Assembly (NCBI RefSeq): GCF_024586455.1
Contig: NC_065920.1
Coordinates: forward strand, 14,222,144-14,286,143
Reading direction: 5' to 3'
DNA: 64,000 bases
Origin: Bactrocera neohumeralis
Taxonomy: Eukaryota > Arthropoda > Insecta > Diptera > Tephritidae
The translations under genes were made by a program, and so were the position numbers. The notes below the pieces were generated by a model. The model was not told the origin of the DNA. It did no database searches and saw only the letters and a program-made list of their open reading frames with translations. The stretch's first letter is position 1; each line of letters opens with the position of its first letter. This document shows positions 45,575-56,364 of the stretch, piece after piece.

Positions 45575-46058
45575 CAAGAAAAAATGTGAACTTCGGCTGC
45601 CCCGAAGCTGTTATACCTTTCACAAATATACAAATTTCCATACAATAACTTGGTTTTGATCAGTCAGTTTGTATGACAGCTATATGGTATAGTGGTTCGA
45701 TTTGAAAAAAAATGTTCATAGATTTCACGGTGGCCTTAGGCAATAACCCGCGCCCAATTTCTTGAGGATATCTCGTCGAATGAATAAGTTTTACGAGCAA
45801 GCACTTGTTTCTGTTCGGTTAGTTTGTATGGCAGCTATATGCTGTAATGATCCAATATCAACAGTTCCGGCAAATGAGCAGCTTCTTGGAGAGAAAAGAA
45901 AGTGTGCACAATTTCAGAACGATATCTCAAAAGCTGGAGGACTCAATAGACGGACAGACAGTTGGACATGGCTAATGCGCCTCATATACTTTATATAGTC
46001 TCGGACGTAAGCTTTTTCAAATTTTTTGGCTAACTTAATATTCGCTGTTCAGGGTATA
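45575..46058 (-). mobile_element. DINE-1-like Helitron, family 1, short complete copy
   Basis: The minus-strand 3' end is on the left: CAAGAAAAAA, the hairpin CTTCGG-CTGCC-CCGAAG with both arms intact (45591-45607), then GTTATACC. Two segments follow, and the core GACGGACAGACAG with CATGGCTAA. The 5' end CTGTTCAGGGTATA finishes at 46058. Half the 5' palindrome is damaged. Confidence 0.8.
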
Positions 46059-46064
46059 TGTAAA

Positions 46065-46950
46065 AATAAGCTATGTTGCCACAACAACAACAAAACAATA
46101 CTTAAGGTATTAACTGCAAGCAAAAGAAAACTATACCAAGTATGCCTTCACACACATACGCATATATACTTATACATACATATATACCGATATATGTCAA
46201 ACAAGTTGTGTATACACGTATCTATACATCACCGATCGTTAGCTGCCGTTGTTGTTGTCGTCATTAATCTTTTCGCCAGCATTAAATGAAGTTCTAGCTG
46301 ACTGACTGACTGACATTTGCCACCATTAGCTCTTCACACAGGTGCTTGACGCGCCGCCACACCGCCACACTCCTCACTTGGCGGACAACAAAGTAAGCAC
46401 AGCAGCACAACAACAATGTTAGAGGGCATTAAATAAATGAGGCGGCAGAAAACACACAGGCAGGGGAAAAAAAAAATTATTGGCATTGAAGCGCACGAAA
46501 GGAAAGAGTTAACGGCGCTCAGCAAAAATTACACGAGTAATATTAATGATTTAGGAAGTGTTAGAAAAAGGTTGAACACGAAAAGTCAGCAAGTGGAAGG
46601 AAAAAGCTGGATGTCATGTTTTGCAGATAAATCGTGCTACACAATTACTGGCAAGATACTTGAGTTAAATACTTAAAGAAATCGAATGAAAAGTCAGCGC
46701 AAATTTGGAAAATATTTTCGTTTTTAATTTAGTGAGGATTCGTGGTTTAAAAAAAGTTATAAAAAATCTAATCTATATATATTTTTTTTATCAGCCTGCG
46801 AACTCAAATCAAGTGGCAATGAAATGAATTAATTTTTAGAATTATTGAAACCACCGTCTTTAAGGGGCAAGTATGTAATTATGAAGAAAAGCAAGTAAGG
46901 AAAGAATATATAATTTCGCTTATAACAGACTATTTCACACTTTTACAACC
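46065..46950. other. Stretch with small tandem repeats, no gene seen
   Basis: It contains a CTGA tetranucleotide run at 46298-46314 and TATACATA-type repeats around 46160-46195. No recognised element or domain. Confidence 0.45.
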
Positions 46951-46954
46951 TGCA

Positions 46955-47030
46955 AAGATCAAAGTCGGGATGATACCCTCAGGTACATAAGGATTCTTAG
47001 TTATATGTGATCTAGGATAAGTTTTTACCA
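46955..47030 (+). pseudogene. Detached 3' piece of an R1-like retrotransposon
   Basis: About 60 bp from GGGATGATACCCTCAGGTAC to CTAGGATAAGTT is the perfect reverse complement of 48783-48840. That is the stop-codon region and first 3'-UTR bases of the minus-strand R1-like remnant. Here it points the opposite way. The identity is much higher than the decay of nearby elements would suggest. Confidence 0.7.
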
Positions 47031-47239
47031 GATTTTACACATTCTAAGCACAAATATGCACCGTTATTAGAAAAACATTTTTTCTCAATATTTTTTTTTT
47101 TTTGCTGTATAAAGTCACTCAGAAGTTCGAAAATCTTTATATTAAGTACATGAGGAATAAAAGAAATGCTATATTACCCAATCTAACCAATTCTAGACAC
47201 TCAGACATACCATTATCAGGAAAGTGTTCTCTTGGAATT

Positions 47240-48205
47240 TCATTTATATGTCTTACATATCAATCGACATATTCGGTAAAAATCAACTGGGGTCCTCATA
47301 TTCGACACCTAAGGCCGTGAGCCCTCTTTGTTGCAAATGGACAATTTCTGGTCATACGGTGACATACGATACTTCAAAGACACTTGCGTCCAAAATTTTA
47401 TCTGATTATATTAATTGCTTCTAGATTTGTATACTAGCAAGAGAAAGATCCATATAAAAAGGTAAAATTGTGTTACACGGAATGTAGGTGTGGTTGTAGT
47501 CACATTTCCCTTATTTTCACGTTGTAATATATAAATTTCAGAAGAATGTAAGGTGCCAAATTTGGTTGCAATCGATCGAAGAAGTTCCGATATGTGATTT
47601 CACCTAGAGGAGGGCTGTGCCACACTCATTGTCCAATTTTGATTCCAGCTTCTCTTATACCATCACGGAGGTCAAATTGAATGCCCATGCGTATTTAGTT
47701 TTTGATTTATTGCGCATTTTGTACTTTTTAACAGTACCGTTATATGGAAAGTGACCCAATTTTATCCATTTTCATACTGTCGAAAAGAGTTCTTATAAGA
47801 TTTGTATTCAGCACTCAATTGTACGCAGTTTTTGTAGCTTAAGTGGCTTAGGAGATATGTACATTAAACCTATTAGAGGGAGAGGCCACACTAACTTTAT
47901 CAAAAATTGTATACCACAGCTGCCTCATGCTGCTACGGTTCTCTGCATCAAATTACATTTCAACATCTTATAGTAGGTTTATAGGCCGTTTAATGGTGTT
48001 TTGGGGACATGGCAGTTTTAGCTTACCGTGGGGGTACTCGTCCTCACTTTTTTACCAAAAATTCTTGTACCAAGTTTCTTCAAGATACCTTAATTTTTAC
48101 TCAAGTCTTCGCTTGCACAAACGGACGGACGGACGAACATACAGACAGTGACCCGAATTTGAACTCGTTTCTGTCACAATATCCTTACAAAGTATGTATC
48201 TTTCG
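47240..48205 (-). mobile_element. DINE-1-like Helitron, family 2, fragment lacking both ends
   Basis: Minus-strand phrases of family 2: GACACCTAAGGCCG/TTGTTGCAAATGG on the left, ATTTCACCTAGAGG, AACAGTACCGTTATATGG, TACTCAAGTCTTCGCTTGC and the core ACGGACGGACGGACG ... ACAGACAG near 48120-48150. It stops about 50 bp after the core, so the TATACTC head is missing. An unexplained 200 bp separates it from the R1-like scrap on its left. Confidence 0.75.
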
Positions 48206-48209
48206 AATA

Positions 48210-48780
48210 GGGGAAACATTGAATAAAATATTTCATTTTTTATATTAAAAAAAATTTAACCACCGGCCGTTTTTTGCTCGAGGGGTACATTTGGTTGCAT
48301 TTAGGTAAAAAATATGTGGAAGACTCAGAAACTTTAATGTATTCTTTAGAGTCAATCGGACTTAAAACAAATAATTTTTCTGTATAATGTAGAGCTTGAA
48401 AATATACCGACAATATTGTTTTTCTGGATTTTTTTTTATAATACCGAAGTATTATTTGACGTGATATTGTCCGAGTTATAAAGTATAAAGTCAACAGGAA
48501 GCCGAGAATTGTATATTTGATATAAGAAATCAATGGCCCTCAGGTCTCAGCACCTTGAGTTAACTCCTTTAAGTCACTGAAGTTGCCGTTTAAATGTCTA
48601 TAACTGTTAACTATTTTAACCACTGCCCGCTTTGTAATCATATTTCTGCATAACTTTTTTATAGTAGAGGGAAGGGATTGAATCGGAGTGCAGAACTTTA
48701 ATCCGCTAAAACTAATCTACTCCGAATTCAAGACTCTCCCACGGAACCACCGGTTAAGTATTACTTCGTGGGACCGGACC
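48210..48780. other. AT-rich stretch, possibly the 3' UTR of the R1-like element on its right
   Basis: It lies directly downstream (minus strand) of the R1-like stop codon and contains ACCGGTTAAG and GGGACCGGACCGGAAAC close to it. No poly-A tail can be fixed. Confidence 0.35.
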
Positions 48781-48782
48781 GG

Positions 48783-49990
48783 AAACTTATCCTAGATCAC
48801 ATATAACTAAGAATCCTTATGTACCTGAGGGTATCATCCCAACGTTTAAGTCTACTCTATTGTGTGTGACTGACGGACGCCTAATCTGTTGAAAAAGTTT
48901 CAGTTTTGGCATTATAAATGCTGATGCTTCGCTAACAGCTTTCCATTTCTCAGTCAATTGACAAGTGAGTGTTGTTAAATTATCGACCGTCAAACTACCT
49001 TCGAGTAGGTTTTTTTGTTTTTCTCTTGTATTTGAAAAGCGAGGGCAGTAGTAAAATAATGCATGTTCGGAGTCTTTTATATGCTCTGAACATGTAGGAC
49101 AGTTCGGTCTAATGCCATTGTGGAATCTGTAAAGGTAGCTTCTAAAGCATCCATATCCACTAAGTATTTGGGTCAAATGGAAATGCAGGTCCCCATTTCG
49201 TCTGTCTATCCACGAATGTCCACATGTCCGGTATAATTCTGTGGGTCCAGCGCACTTTGGTTGAGAAACTCCACCACAGCTGCCATATTATGGAGCTCTT
49301 GTTTCTCACCTCTCTTTGTCTCTTCTAGGCGCTGATAGCTGATAAAATCGCTCAAGTTCATCTCCCATGATGTCGATAGGCGGCATATTTGCTAATACTT
49401 CAGCAGCCTTGGTTGATATAGTCCGTAAAGCACTTATTACTCAAATAGCAGAAAGCCTACGCACTGCAATTATTTGTTTAGCATATGACTTTATATTCAT
49501 TGCCAGTATCCATATTGATGCTGCATACAATACTACGGAGCTCATTGTTTTTGCTATCAAAAATCGCCGGCTGGAACGCACGCAGGCTCTGTTGGCCATC
49601 ATTTTCGATAAAGCATTATAAATTTTGTGTTTTGTATTGTGTTTCTTAAATTTTAATTTGGAAACCAATATTACTCCCAGATACCTGTGCTGCGGCCGCT
49701 AACTACTCTTGCACTTCCCTACGGTGAGCTCACTCGTTCTTCCACCTTCCTGGTGCTTATGAGTAAGACTTCTGTTTTGTAGTCCTCCTGTTCCAGACTC
49801 ACACAAGAGAATAATTTGAGCCTTCATTGTATTTATTTCTTAGGTCAACTAATTATATAGCCACTGATACCACCATAAGATCGTCGTATGCTATTAGTTT
49901 CACGTCTGTTGGTTGCTGTCTTCTTACCATAACTTACTTGACTGCCTTTGTGTGACTATCTTGTCACTTCCACTTTTACGAATTTATCTT
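48783..49990 (-). pseudogene. R1-clade retrotransposon ORF2, RT motif to C-terminus
   Basis: Reading leftward on the minus strand: a worn A-Y-D-D-L (about 49880, the RT catalytic Y-A-D-D) comes first. Then I-Y-N-A-L-S-K-M-M-A-N ... V-V-L-Y-A-A-S-I-W (49620-49500) and T-K-A-A-E-V-L-A-N-M-P-P-I-D-I (49410-49365; R1 has V-x-A-G-x-x-P-I-D). W-I-D-R-R-N-G-D-L-H-F-H-L-T-Q-I-L-S-G-Y-G-C-F-R-S-Y-L (49215-49135) is followed by the knuckle C-P-T-C ... H-A-L-F-Y-Y-C-P-R-F, and the frame stays open to a stop at about 48820. Few stops occur in the last 120 codons. R1 elements normally insert in 28S rDNA; none is present here. Confidence 0.85.
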
Positions 49991-49994
49991 GTAT

Positions 49995-51495
49995 TGTGCG
50001 CAAATACGGCACTTCTGTTATCAAAACTAACCTAACTTTATTGCCCTCTATAAAAATATACTATGTAGCTGCACGTCAATAGTCCTGACAATTTTTCAAC
50101 AAAAAAATTAGCTTATCTGTGACACTGGAAAGTGCAAATGTCGCCGCTTATTTGAAAGCGTAAACGTTTTTGTTTTAACCTTTTTTATTTTCCTTCTCAC
50201 AGCACTATTCATAAATATTTACATTTATATTTTTAATGTTTTTTTTTTTGTTTTTACTTGTTCTCTTCGGTCTATTTTGTTAAAATTGTTTTTCATTTTG
50301 CTCGAAAGTTTGCACAAGAATACCATTGTTCTCACTTATAAGTGAATTCCTACGCAAATTGAAGTGGAAAACTTGATATCTGCCCGACTGAATGGCTTTG
50401 CTACTTCTTGGCTTCGCCTACGCTGTATATATATACTCTTCCCTTAGTTATTTATGTATATATTTGTGTATATTGCCCACTTCTGTTGAAAGTGCAAAGT
50501 GCGCTTGCACTTGAACTAAGTGCAGCTGTATGTGGCCGGGTGTGTGCGCTTGCTCTGTGGCTTGTCGCTATGGCCTCTGGAAGTTTTCTGGCGCTGGTGG
50601 GCAGTTATTGTTACAATTGTTTTGCTTATTTCATATTTATAAACATATTTACGTTTGGTTAGTTGCACAGTTAGGTGGCAAAATTTAAATATACAGCTTT
50701 TCCGCTTGTTTTGTTGCGCTCTCTCTACCCATAAGTACTTAAGTACATATATATGTACATACATCCTTGAAAGAAGGAAGTTTAGTTTTGAAGTGGCAAC
50801 AAGAGCATCCCTAAGGTTTTTAGTAAAATTGCCAAGGAAACGTTTGCACTTTTTCACCGTTAATACTTTCCAAATTTATTACATTTCATATTTTCTTATT
50901 CAGCAAAAAATTCTTCAATGTTGAAAATTTTTATGAAAATTGTTAACTGTAGCTTCACTTCAAAAACTACAACTACTCTATACTTCACAGGGCACTAGTT
51001 GGTTCTAAAAGATAAATATATATTTCCAGACGTCCAATTGCTCTCTAGTTTCTGCAACCAACGAATCTGCACACTTTTACTATTGAAGTTTCCTTCGGGG
51101 TTATATGCGATAGCTGCAAGTAAACTCTCTTTGTTCTCTAATGGCCATTTGCTTGCTGGCTTAGTTATGAAAATAGCAAATACTTGGAAGCCAAATGCTC
51201 TGGATTACATAGAACTAACAGCGAAACAAAAATATTGTGTTAAAAACTTTCGCATAAGTGTAGACTTAGCAAAGATTCGGGTTAAAAACACCCAAAAACA
51301 GGAAAACGGTGCGAAGTTCGTGCAAAATCACAAAAAAAATGCTTTAGTATTTGTAATTGTTGACCAATTGTGGCAATTTACATTATGCTAATACATATTT
51401 ATGTACAGAGTTTCAAAATCATAACCCTGCAGATAAGATCCAAAAACTACAATTAGTTATTGGTATTGACTTTGCAAATAAAAGTGCTTGCATAC
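49995..51495. other. AT-rich stretch, no gene seen
   Basis: The frame 50999-51391 (130 codons) is the longest but shows no domain. The opposing pair at 50408-50857 overlaps on both strands and is likely chance. No transposon match. Confidence 0.4.
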
Positions 51496-51574
51496 ATTTA
51501 TGTACCCCGAACAGAATATTTTAAGTTTGCCACGATGTATGTAACACCATGAGTAGGAAATTTTATATAAAATA

Positions 51575-51660
51575 CAATGTGCGTTCCAAAATAAACAGGA
51601 CTTAAAAAAAAAAATTAGATTCAAGTTCCAAAAGTCCTGCTTACTTTGGAATGGACCTTG
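51575..51660. mobile_element. 86-bp internally deleted mariner (paired inverted repeats)
   Basis: Inverted repeats of about 30 bp: CAATGTGCGTTCCAAAATAA-ACAGGACTT on the left against CAAGGTCCATTCCAAAGTAA-GCAGGACTT read from the right. TA lies on both sides (51573-51574, 51661-51662). The arms are those of a mariner transposon with its gene lost. It interrupts the TATAAA-TATATATAAATG stretch of the Helitron head exactly at TA. Confidence 0.8.
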
Positions 51661-51699
51661 TATATATAAATGATCAGCATGACGAGGGGAGATATAAAA

Positions 51700-52440
51700 C
51701 AGGTTCGCGCGGTACCTGGTTAACGCCAAATGACCTGCGGCCTTCACAACTTAGTAGAAGTCATACGGAGCTTCGAACTCTGACCGACACAGTTGAATTC
51801 TCGCCTGGTGGCCGTGGCACTCTGTCAACTTAGCATGTAGGTCTGACGCTCTGGAGAATTGGCAATCTTCAGAGTACGCTTCCCTCCCGTCGTCATTAAG
51901 ATCGTGTGGTAGGCGCAGCATGAGAGGACTTTCTCTTTGCTCTGGTCGCCTCTGAACACACTGCCTCATAATAGTGTACGTCAATCCTCGCATTTTCCTC
52001 ATCAGTGTTGCAACTACCTTTCAAAGAGGTGGATAGTGGCTCTGAGTAGGGATCTTTTTAGGATGGGAGAAAAGTCAAGATGAAAAGGGGTGGTAGGAAG
52101 TAGGTCGGAATATACCCCTTCGAAAACTGACGTGAACCCTGGCGGGCGGTTACCACCATAGTTGATGGAATCGCCTTCCGGTAAAGGAAATGTGTGGTAA
52201 TGTTAACAGGTTGCAAAAGTAGATGTACGGTGCGAGGAGACATCGCTAGCACAAGCAGAGGAGCCTCTGTTAGGATCATGGAAGGTCCCGATGCTTCAGC
52301 CATCGCTAAGGGTTCCATAAACATGGGACGGTAATGAAAATGCTGATATCTGATCGTCGCTTAGCAAAGAAGATCTTAGAGTGCTACAGATGCATAAATG
52401 TTGGATAGAAATCTAAGCATACTAAACCACAGTTATGTGG
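51700..52440 (+). pseudogene. Possible R1-like gag (ORF1) remnant inside a Helitron-like element
   Basis: This is GC-richer than its surroundings. At about 52355-52405 the plus strand reads L-I-S-D-R-R-L-A-K-K (shifted) and I-L-E-C-Y-R-C-I-N-V-G, which fits the first zinc knuckle C-x2-C-x3-G(H) of R1-type ORF1 proteins. No second knuckle is readable. The upstream 600 bp has no continuous frame. It is either a retrotransposon inserted in the Helitron or DNA captured by it. Confidence 0.35.
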
Positions 52441-52772
52441 GCTTAGAGAATTCTTAACCGCAAAGATAAAAAACAGAATGTGAACGAGCGATTCCCAGGC
52501 TAGAGGACGTCGTCAATATGCTCAGGTTGATATCAAAACACTTTTTCAATTTACGAGATATATTTACAAAAATTCGCGTGGGACTGACCGATGAAAATCA
52601 AGTTCTTATAAGAAGTGTTTGTATTTGTAATGGATATTCAGCTGCGTTGCAACCAAACTTAACTTTTCTTTTTGTTATTCATAAAATGGAAGCCCGTAGA
52701 TGATAAAAACCCAGAAATTGCAATTATTTTATTTAATTTCTGTAAATATATGCATATACATATCTCCTGTCA

Positions 52773-53440
52773 TCAAACAAACAGTCGTCGCACTCGCGAC
52801 TTGGCTCTCACGTCACTGTTGACAGTCATAACTTTGAAGTTGTAGATAATTTCGTCTATTTAGGAACCAGCATTAACACCACTAATAATGTCAGCCTGGA
52901 AATCCAACGCAGGACTGCTCTTGCCAACAGGTGCTACTTCGGACTGAGTAGGCAATTGAAAAGTAAAGTCCTCTCTCGACGAACAAAAGCTAAACTATAT
53001 AAGTCGCTCATAATGCCCGTCCTGCTATATGGTGCAGAGGCTTGGGCGATGACAGCAACCGATGAGTCGACGTTACGAGTTTTCGAGAGAAAAATTCTGC
53101 GAAAGATTTATGGTCTTTTGCGCATTGGCCACGGCGAATATCGCATCCGATGGAACGATGAGCTGTACGAGATATATGACGACATTGACATAGTTCAGCG
53201 AATTAAAAGACAGCGGCTACGCTGGCTAGGTCATGTTGTCCGCTGGAAGTATTCGACGCAGTACCCGCCGGGGGAAGCAGAGAAAGACCTCCACTCCGTT
53301 GGAAGGACCAAGTAAGAAGGACCTGGCTTCGCTTGGAATATCCAATTGGCGCCGGGCAGCGAAAAGAAGAAACGACTGGCGCGCTGTTGTTAACTCGGCT
53401 ATAATCGCGTAAGCGGTGTCTACGCCAATTAAGAAGAAGA
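52773..53440 (+). pseudogene. RTE-like retrotransposon, C-terminal part of ORF2
   Basis: A frame from about 52773 to 53312 reads S-R-L-G-S-H-V-T-V-D-S, N-F-E-V-V-D-N-F-V-Y-L-G-T-S-I-N, R-R-T-A-L-A-N-R-C-Y-F-G-L-S-R-Q-L. It goes on K-L-Y-K-S-L-I-M-P-V-L-L-Y-G-A-E-A-W (RT thumb) and G-E-Y-R-I-R-W-N-D-E-L-Y-E-I, then R-L-R-W-L-G-H-V-V-R. A shift near 53280 moves the end to another frame: R-P-P-L-R-W-K-D-Q-V, N-W-R-R-A-A-K-R-R-N-D-W-R-A-V-V, stop at about 53411. AAGAAGAAGAAGAG closes the element. It is 5'-truncated, as is usual for these retrotransposons. It is the youngest-looking non-LTR piece in the window. Confidence 0.85.
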
Positions 53441-53459
53441 AGAGAAATATATGCATAAG

Positions 53460-54180
53460 ACTCTACACTTAAATATAATAATTAAAATAATGTTTAAAAG
53501 CAACAAAAAGGTCTAACCGCATTACGAATCAGCAACACAGCTGAAACCGTAAGCCGCGTTAATAATTTCAAATAATCGCGTCATAATTCTTAAGTTGCAT
53601 TTAGCGTAATTTAAGCACGTAAAAGCAAAAACAAAAAACGAAATAAAATTGTAATATACTTGCGGCGCAACAACGGCTTTGCAATTGTTGTGTACTGTGC
53701 ATGTGTGTTGTTGTTGAGTGCAAGCGAGAATGCAAACGTTGAAACTTGCATGGCACTCAAGTGATTACGTATATGCAGTGGTGCACCACGAGCGTTAAAA
53801 GCACTACAGGCTCACGAGTACACACATAGCTGCTAATGGAAGCTTATATCCTGAATTATACATATGTAAATGCACAAGGTTACTGAAATTGTTGGACCTT
53901 GACATTCCTAGAACGAACAAGCGCGCACTTCACTAATTCCATATTAAGCGTAGGCTGGTTTTACAAACTTATATACCTGCTTTTAATGCACCCTCTGGTG
54001 TTTGGAACTGTGCCATAATTTCGGATTTATGCAATTTCGCACATTAATATTTTCCTCTATGCTGTTTATAATGCGTTAAAAGTGTTATTTAAGAAAGCCA
54101 CAATTTGCTACTCAAGGATGAAGATTAAGGGTTTCTGTTAACATGCGAATAACAGTAAACATGAAAATTATGAAATTAAT
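53460..54180. other. AT-rich stretch, no gene seen
   Basis: No frame longer than 60 codons and no recognised element. Confidence 0.45.
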
Positions 54181-54185
54181 ATGAT

Positions 54186-54912
54186 TTAAGGGGCTATACC
54201 AGTGTGACGCATGAAAAATTAGGCGATTTTCGTGAATTTTTTTAAAAGAAAGTACTAGATTGAATGTTTCAACGCTCTATGGACGTAATTAAGTATATTT
54301 TTAGCTATACAAACATTTTTTTTTACAAAAATATTGAAAAGTAACGGAGTTATGTGCTGTCTGCGGAAGTGCCGAAAAAAAGTGCCTCAACTGCTGGCAT
54401 GATTCCGGTCGATTGAGTAGCTGAAACAAAAAAATTCAAAATGTTTATTAAACTTAAATATATTTTCTATGCAATAAACTACGATCTTTGAAGAATATCA
54501 AAAATTAAGAAAATTGCGTAATTTTGAAAAAAATAATCGTTTTTTTACGAAAAAATAGTTGTTTTTTTATTGCCAAATTGACAATTTTCAACCAATCAAA
54601 AAGATCGTAGTCTGTTGTATAGCAAATGTATTCAACCATATCCAGTTTTAATTTGATGTCGATCGGTCAATTTCTCGTTGAGTTATAATGTCAGCAATTT
54701 TGAAAAATGTCGTTTCGAGAAAAACGCGTTTAAAGTTTCACTTTTATATGTTTGCACCTCTGAGCGGTCGCTGTTTAAAACGCTGCCATTCAAAAACTAT
54801 TTAAGATTTAATTAATAATTAATTTCACAGAATATTTTTGAATATATAAACTATCGAAAAAGCAAAAAAAAAAAATTTTTTTTTAAAGTGTCACACTGGT
54901 ATAGCTCCTTAA
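54186..54912. mobile_element. TTAA-type MITE with 19-bp inverted repeats
   Basis: TTAA flanks both ends (54186-54189 and 54909-54912). The inverted repeats are GGGGCTATACCAGTGTGAC on the left and GGAGCTATACCAGTGTGAC read from the right, with one mismatch. TTAA is the target of piggyBac-type transposons. The body is 719 bp of very AT-rich DNA without a coding frame. It contains a partial internal inverted repeat: AACTACGATCTTTGAAGAAT near 54478 against AAAAAGATCGTAGTCTGTTG near 54599. Confidence 0.8.
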
Positions 54913-54954
54913 GTTTTGAATTACTTTTTGAATATACATATATACAACCGTGAT

Positions 54955-55800
54955 ATGTTTGCATAACCGCATACTTGTCCTTTAGCCTTTCAGATATCGA
55001 ACTGAAATCAAATGCAAATGTACTTTTCTACCCAAGAAGCTGCTCATTTGTGAAAAACGATGATATTGTATCATTATGGCTTGTAGCTGCCATATAATGT
55101 GTTCGATTAAAAAGATTCTTGTTTGGAAAACTTTTTTTTTTGGCGAAATATATTCATGAAACTTAGAGTAAGCTATCCTCCAAGCTAGCGCTAACAAGTG
55201 TAGGGAAGTTTTTTAGATCGGACTAAAAAAGCTTGTAGCTGCTATACAAAGTGATCGATGAAAAGTCAGTTTTTGTATGGAATACTTTTTTATTTAAAGA
55301 GATAACTGCAATAAATTTTGTGAACATTACTGTCGAAAGTAATGAAGTAATCTGCCGTGGAATTACTCAAATCGGATCACTATAACATATAACTGTCATA
55401 CATACATATCGATAAAAATTAAGCATTTGTATGTATTACTGTTTATTTGACAAGGTATCTTTATGAAATTTGGCACGAGTTGTTGTACAAGTTAATGCTG
55501 CAACATGCTAAAAAAATTTCAGATCGGACCACTATAGCTTGTAGGTGCAATACAAAGTGATCAAACAAAATCAAGCTCTTATAAGGAAAAATGCTTAGCT
55601 TACAAGATATCTACACAAAATTTGGAATATACATATTAATGACCAAAGCAAAGCTACAAAAGTCCGATCGTATTGCTGTGAATTGGACTAATATAGCATA
55701 TAACTGCATTCACACTGGCCGATACTAATGAGCTTTTTATACCATTTTATGCTGTAAGGAGGTAGGCACCTGTGAAGGTAATATGTTAAATTTTGTTACA
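54955..55800 (+). mobile_element. DINE-1-like Helitron, family 1, copy without head
   Basis: It begins inside the family after the core (CTTTCAGATATCGAACTGAAATC, AAGAAGCTGCTCATTTGTG). It then has four tandem segments (TGTAGCTGCCATATAA, TTGTATGGAATAC, ATATAACTGTCATACA, GTAGGTGCAATACAAAG). It ends in a worn tail (TGTGAAGGTAATATG). The last hairpin is lost. Confidence 0.7.
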
Positions 55801-56102
55801 AATTAGATTTAAATTATTAGAAGAGTTATCAAGAAGTTAAAAAAAACAATTCTGTAGTTATGTGTGTATAGTAATTATTCAAAAATGTAATAAAATAATT
55901 ACTGGCCATAACAATTTCATAATATGAAACTGACAAGTAAATGCCAATGCTCACACGAATACAAAAGCGTCTCACAAAGTGTGCTGTCCCGTGGACCGAG
56001 TGTCCATTTAAATCTTATAGAAATGTCAAACTTTAGTGTGAAACAGTAAAAGAGCACACAAACACGCTTATATGTGTATACTTATCATCCAAATAAAGCA
56101 TG

Positions 56103-56359
56103 TCGTCACCTAAAATACTAAACAACGTATCATTAAAAAAATCGAAATTGAGTTGTTTATTGCTTACGATTCACTGCATCATATTAGCTATATATAGCAT
56201 AAAATTTTCGGCTTCCGCTGACAGATATAACCAATATATAACCATTTTATAACCAAAACTCTACTTTTTCAAAATTAGTAGTTTCTATTATATCGTTTAT
56301 CCCTCGCCTGTAAACTTATGAAAAGTGGTGTTACGTTATTTTGCATTTTAGGTGACCGA
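56103..56359. mobile_element. 257-bp MITE, copy 2
   Basis: TCGTCACCTAAAATACTAAA ... and inverse CGTTATTTTGCATTTTAGGT ... GACCGA. Flanks read TG on both sides. Internal phrases AACGTATCATTAAAAAAATC, GAAATTGAGTTGTTTATTG and CGATTCACTGCATCA match copy 1. The left terminal repeat has decayed more than the right one. Confidence 0.75.
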
Positions 56360-56364
56360 TGTAT

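Larger units (their letters stand above)
51501..52674 (+). mobile_element. DINE-1-like Helitron, family 1, carrying two inserts
   Basis: The head (51501-51574 and 51661-51700) has TACCCCGAACAGAATATTTTAAG ... GTAACACCATGAG ... TATATATAAATGATCAGCATGACG. The tail (52540-52674) has GAGATATATTTACAAAAATTCG ... GACTGACCGATGAAAATCAAG ... TGGATATTCAGCTGCGTTGC-AACC ... TTCTTTTTG. Between them an 86-bp hairpin element splits the head, and about 840 bp of GC-richer unrelated DNA replaces the middle. The 3' hairpin is damaged. Confidence 0.7.

Noticed and set aside
50999..51391. 130-codon frame as a host gene
   Set aside because: No domain, no splice or promoter context, and no similarity to anything I recognise.
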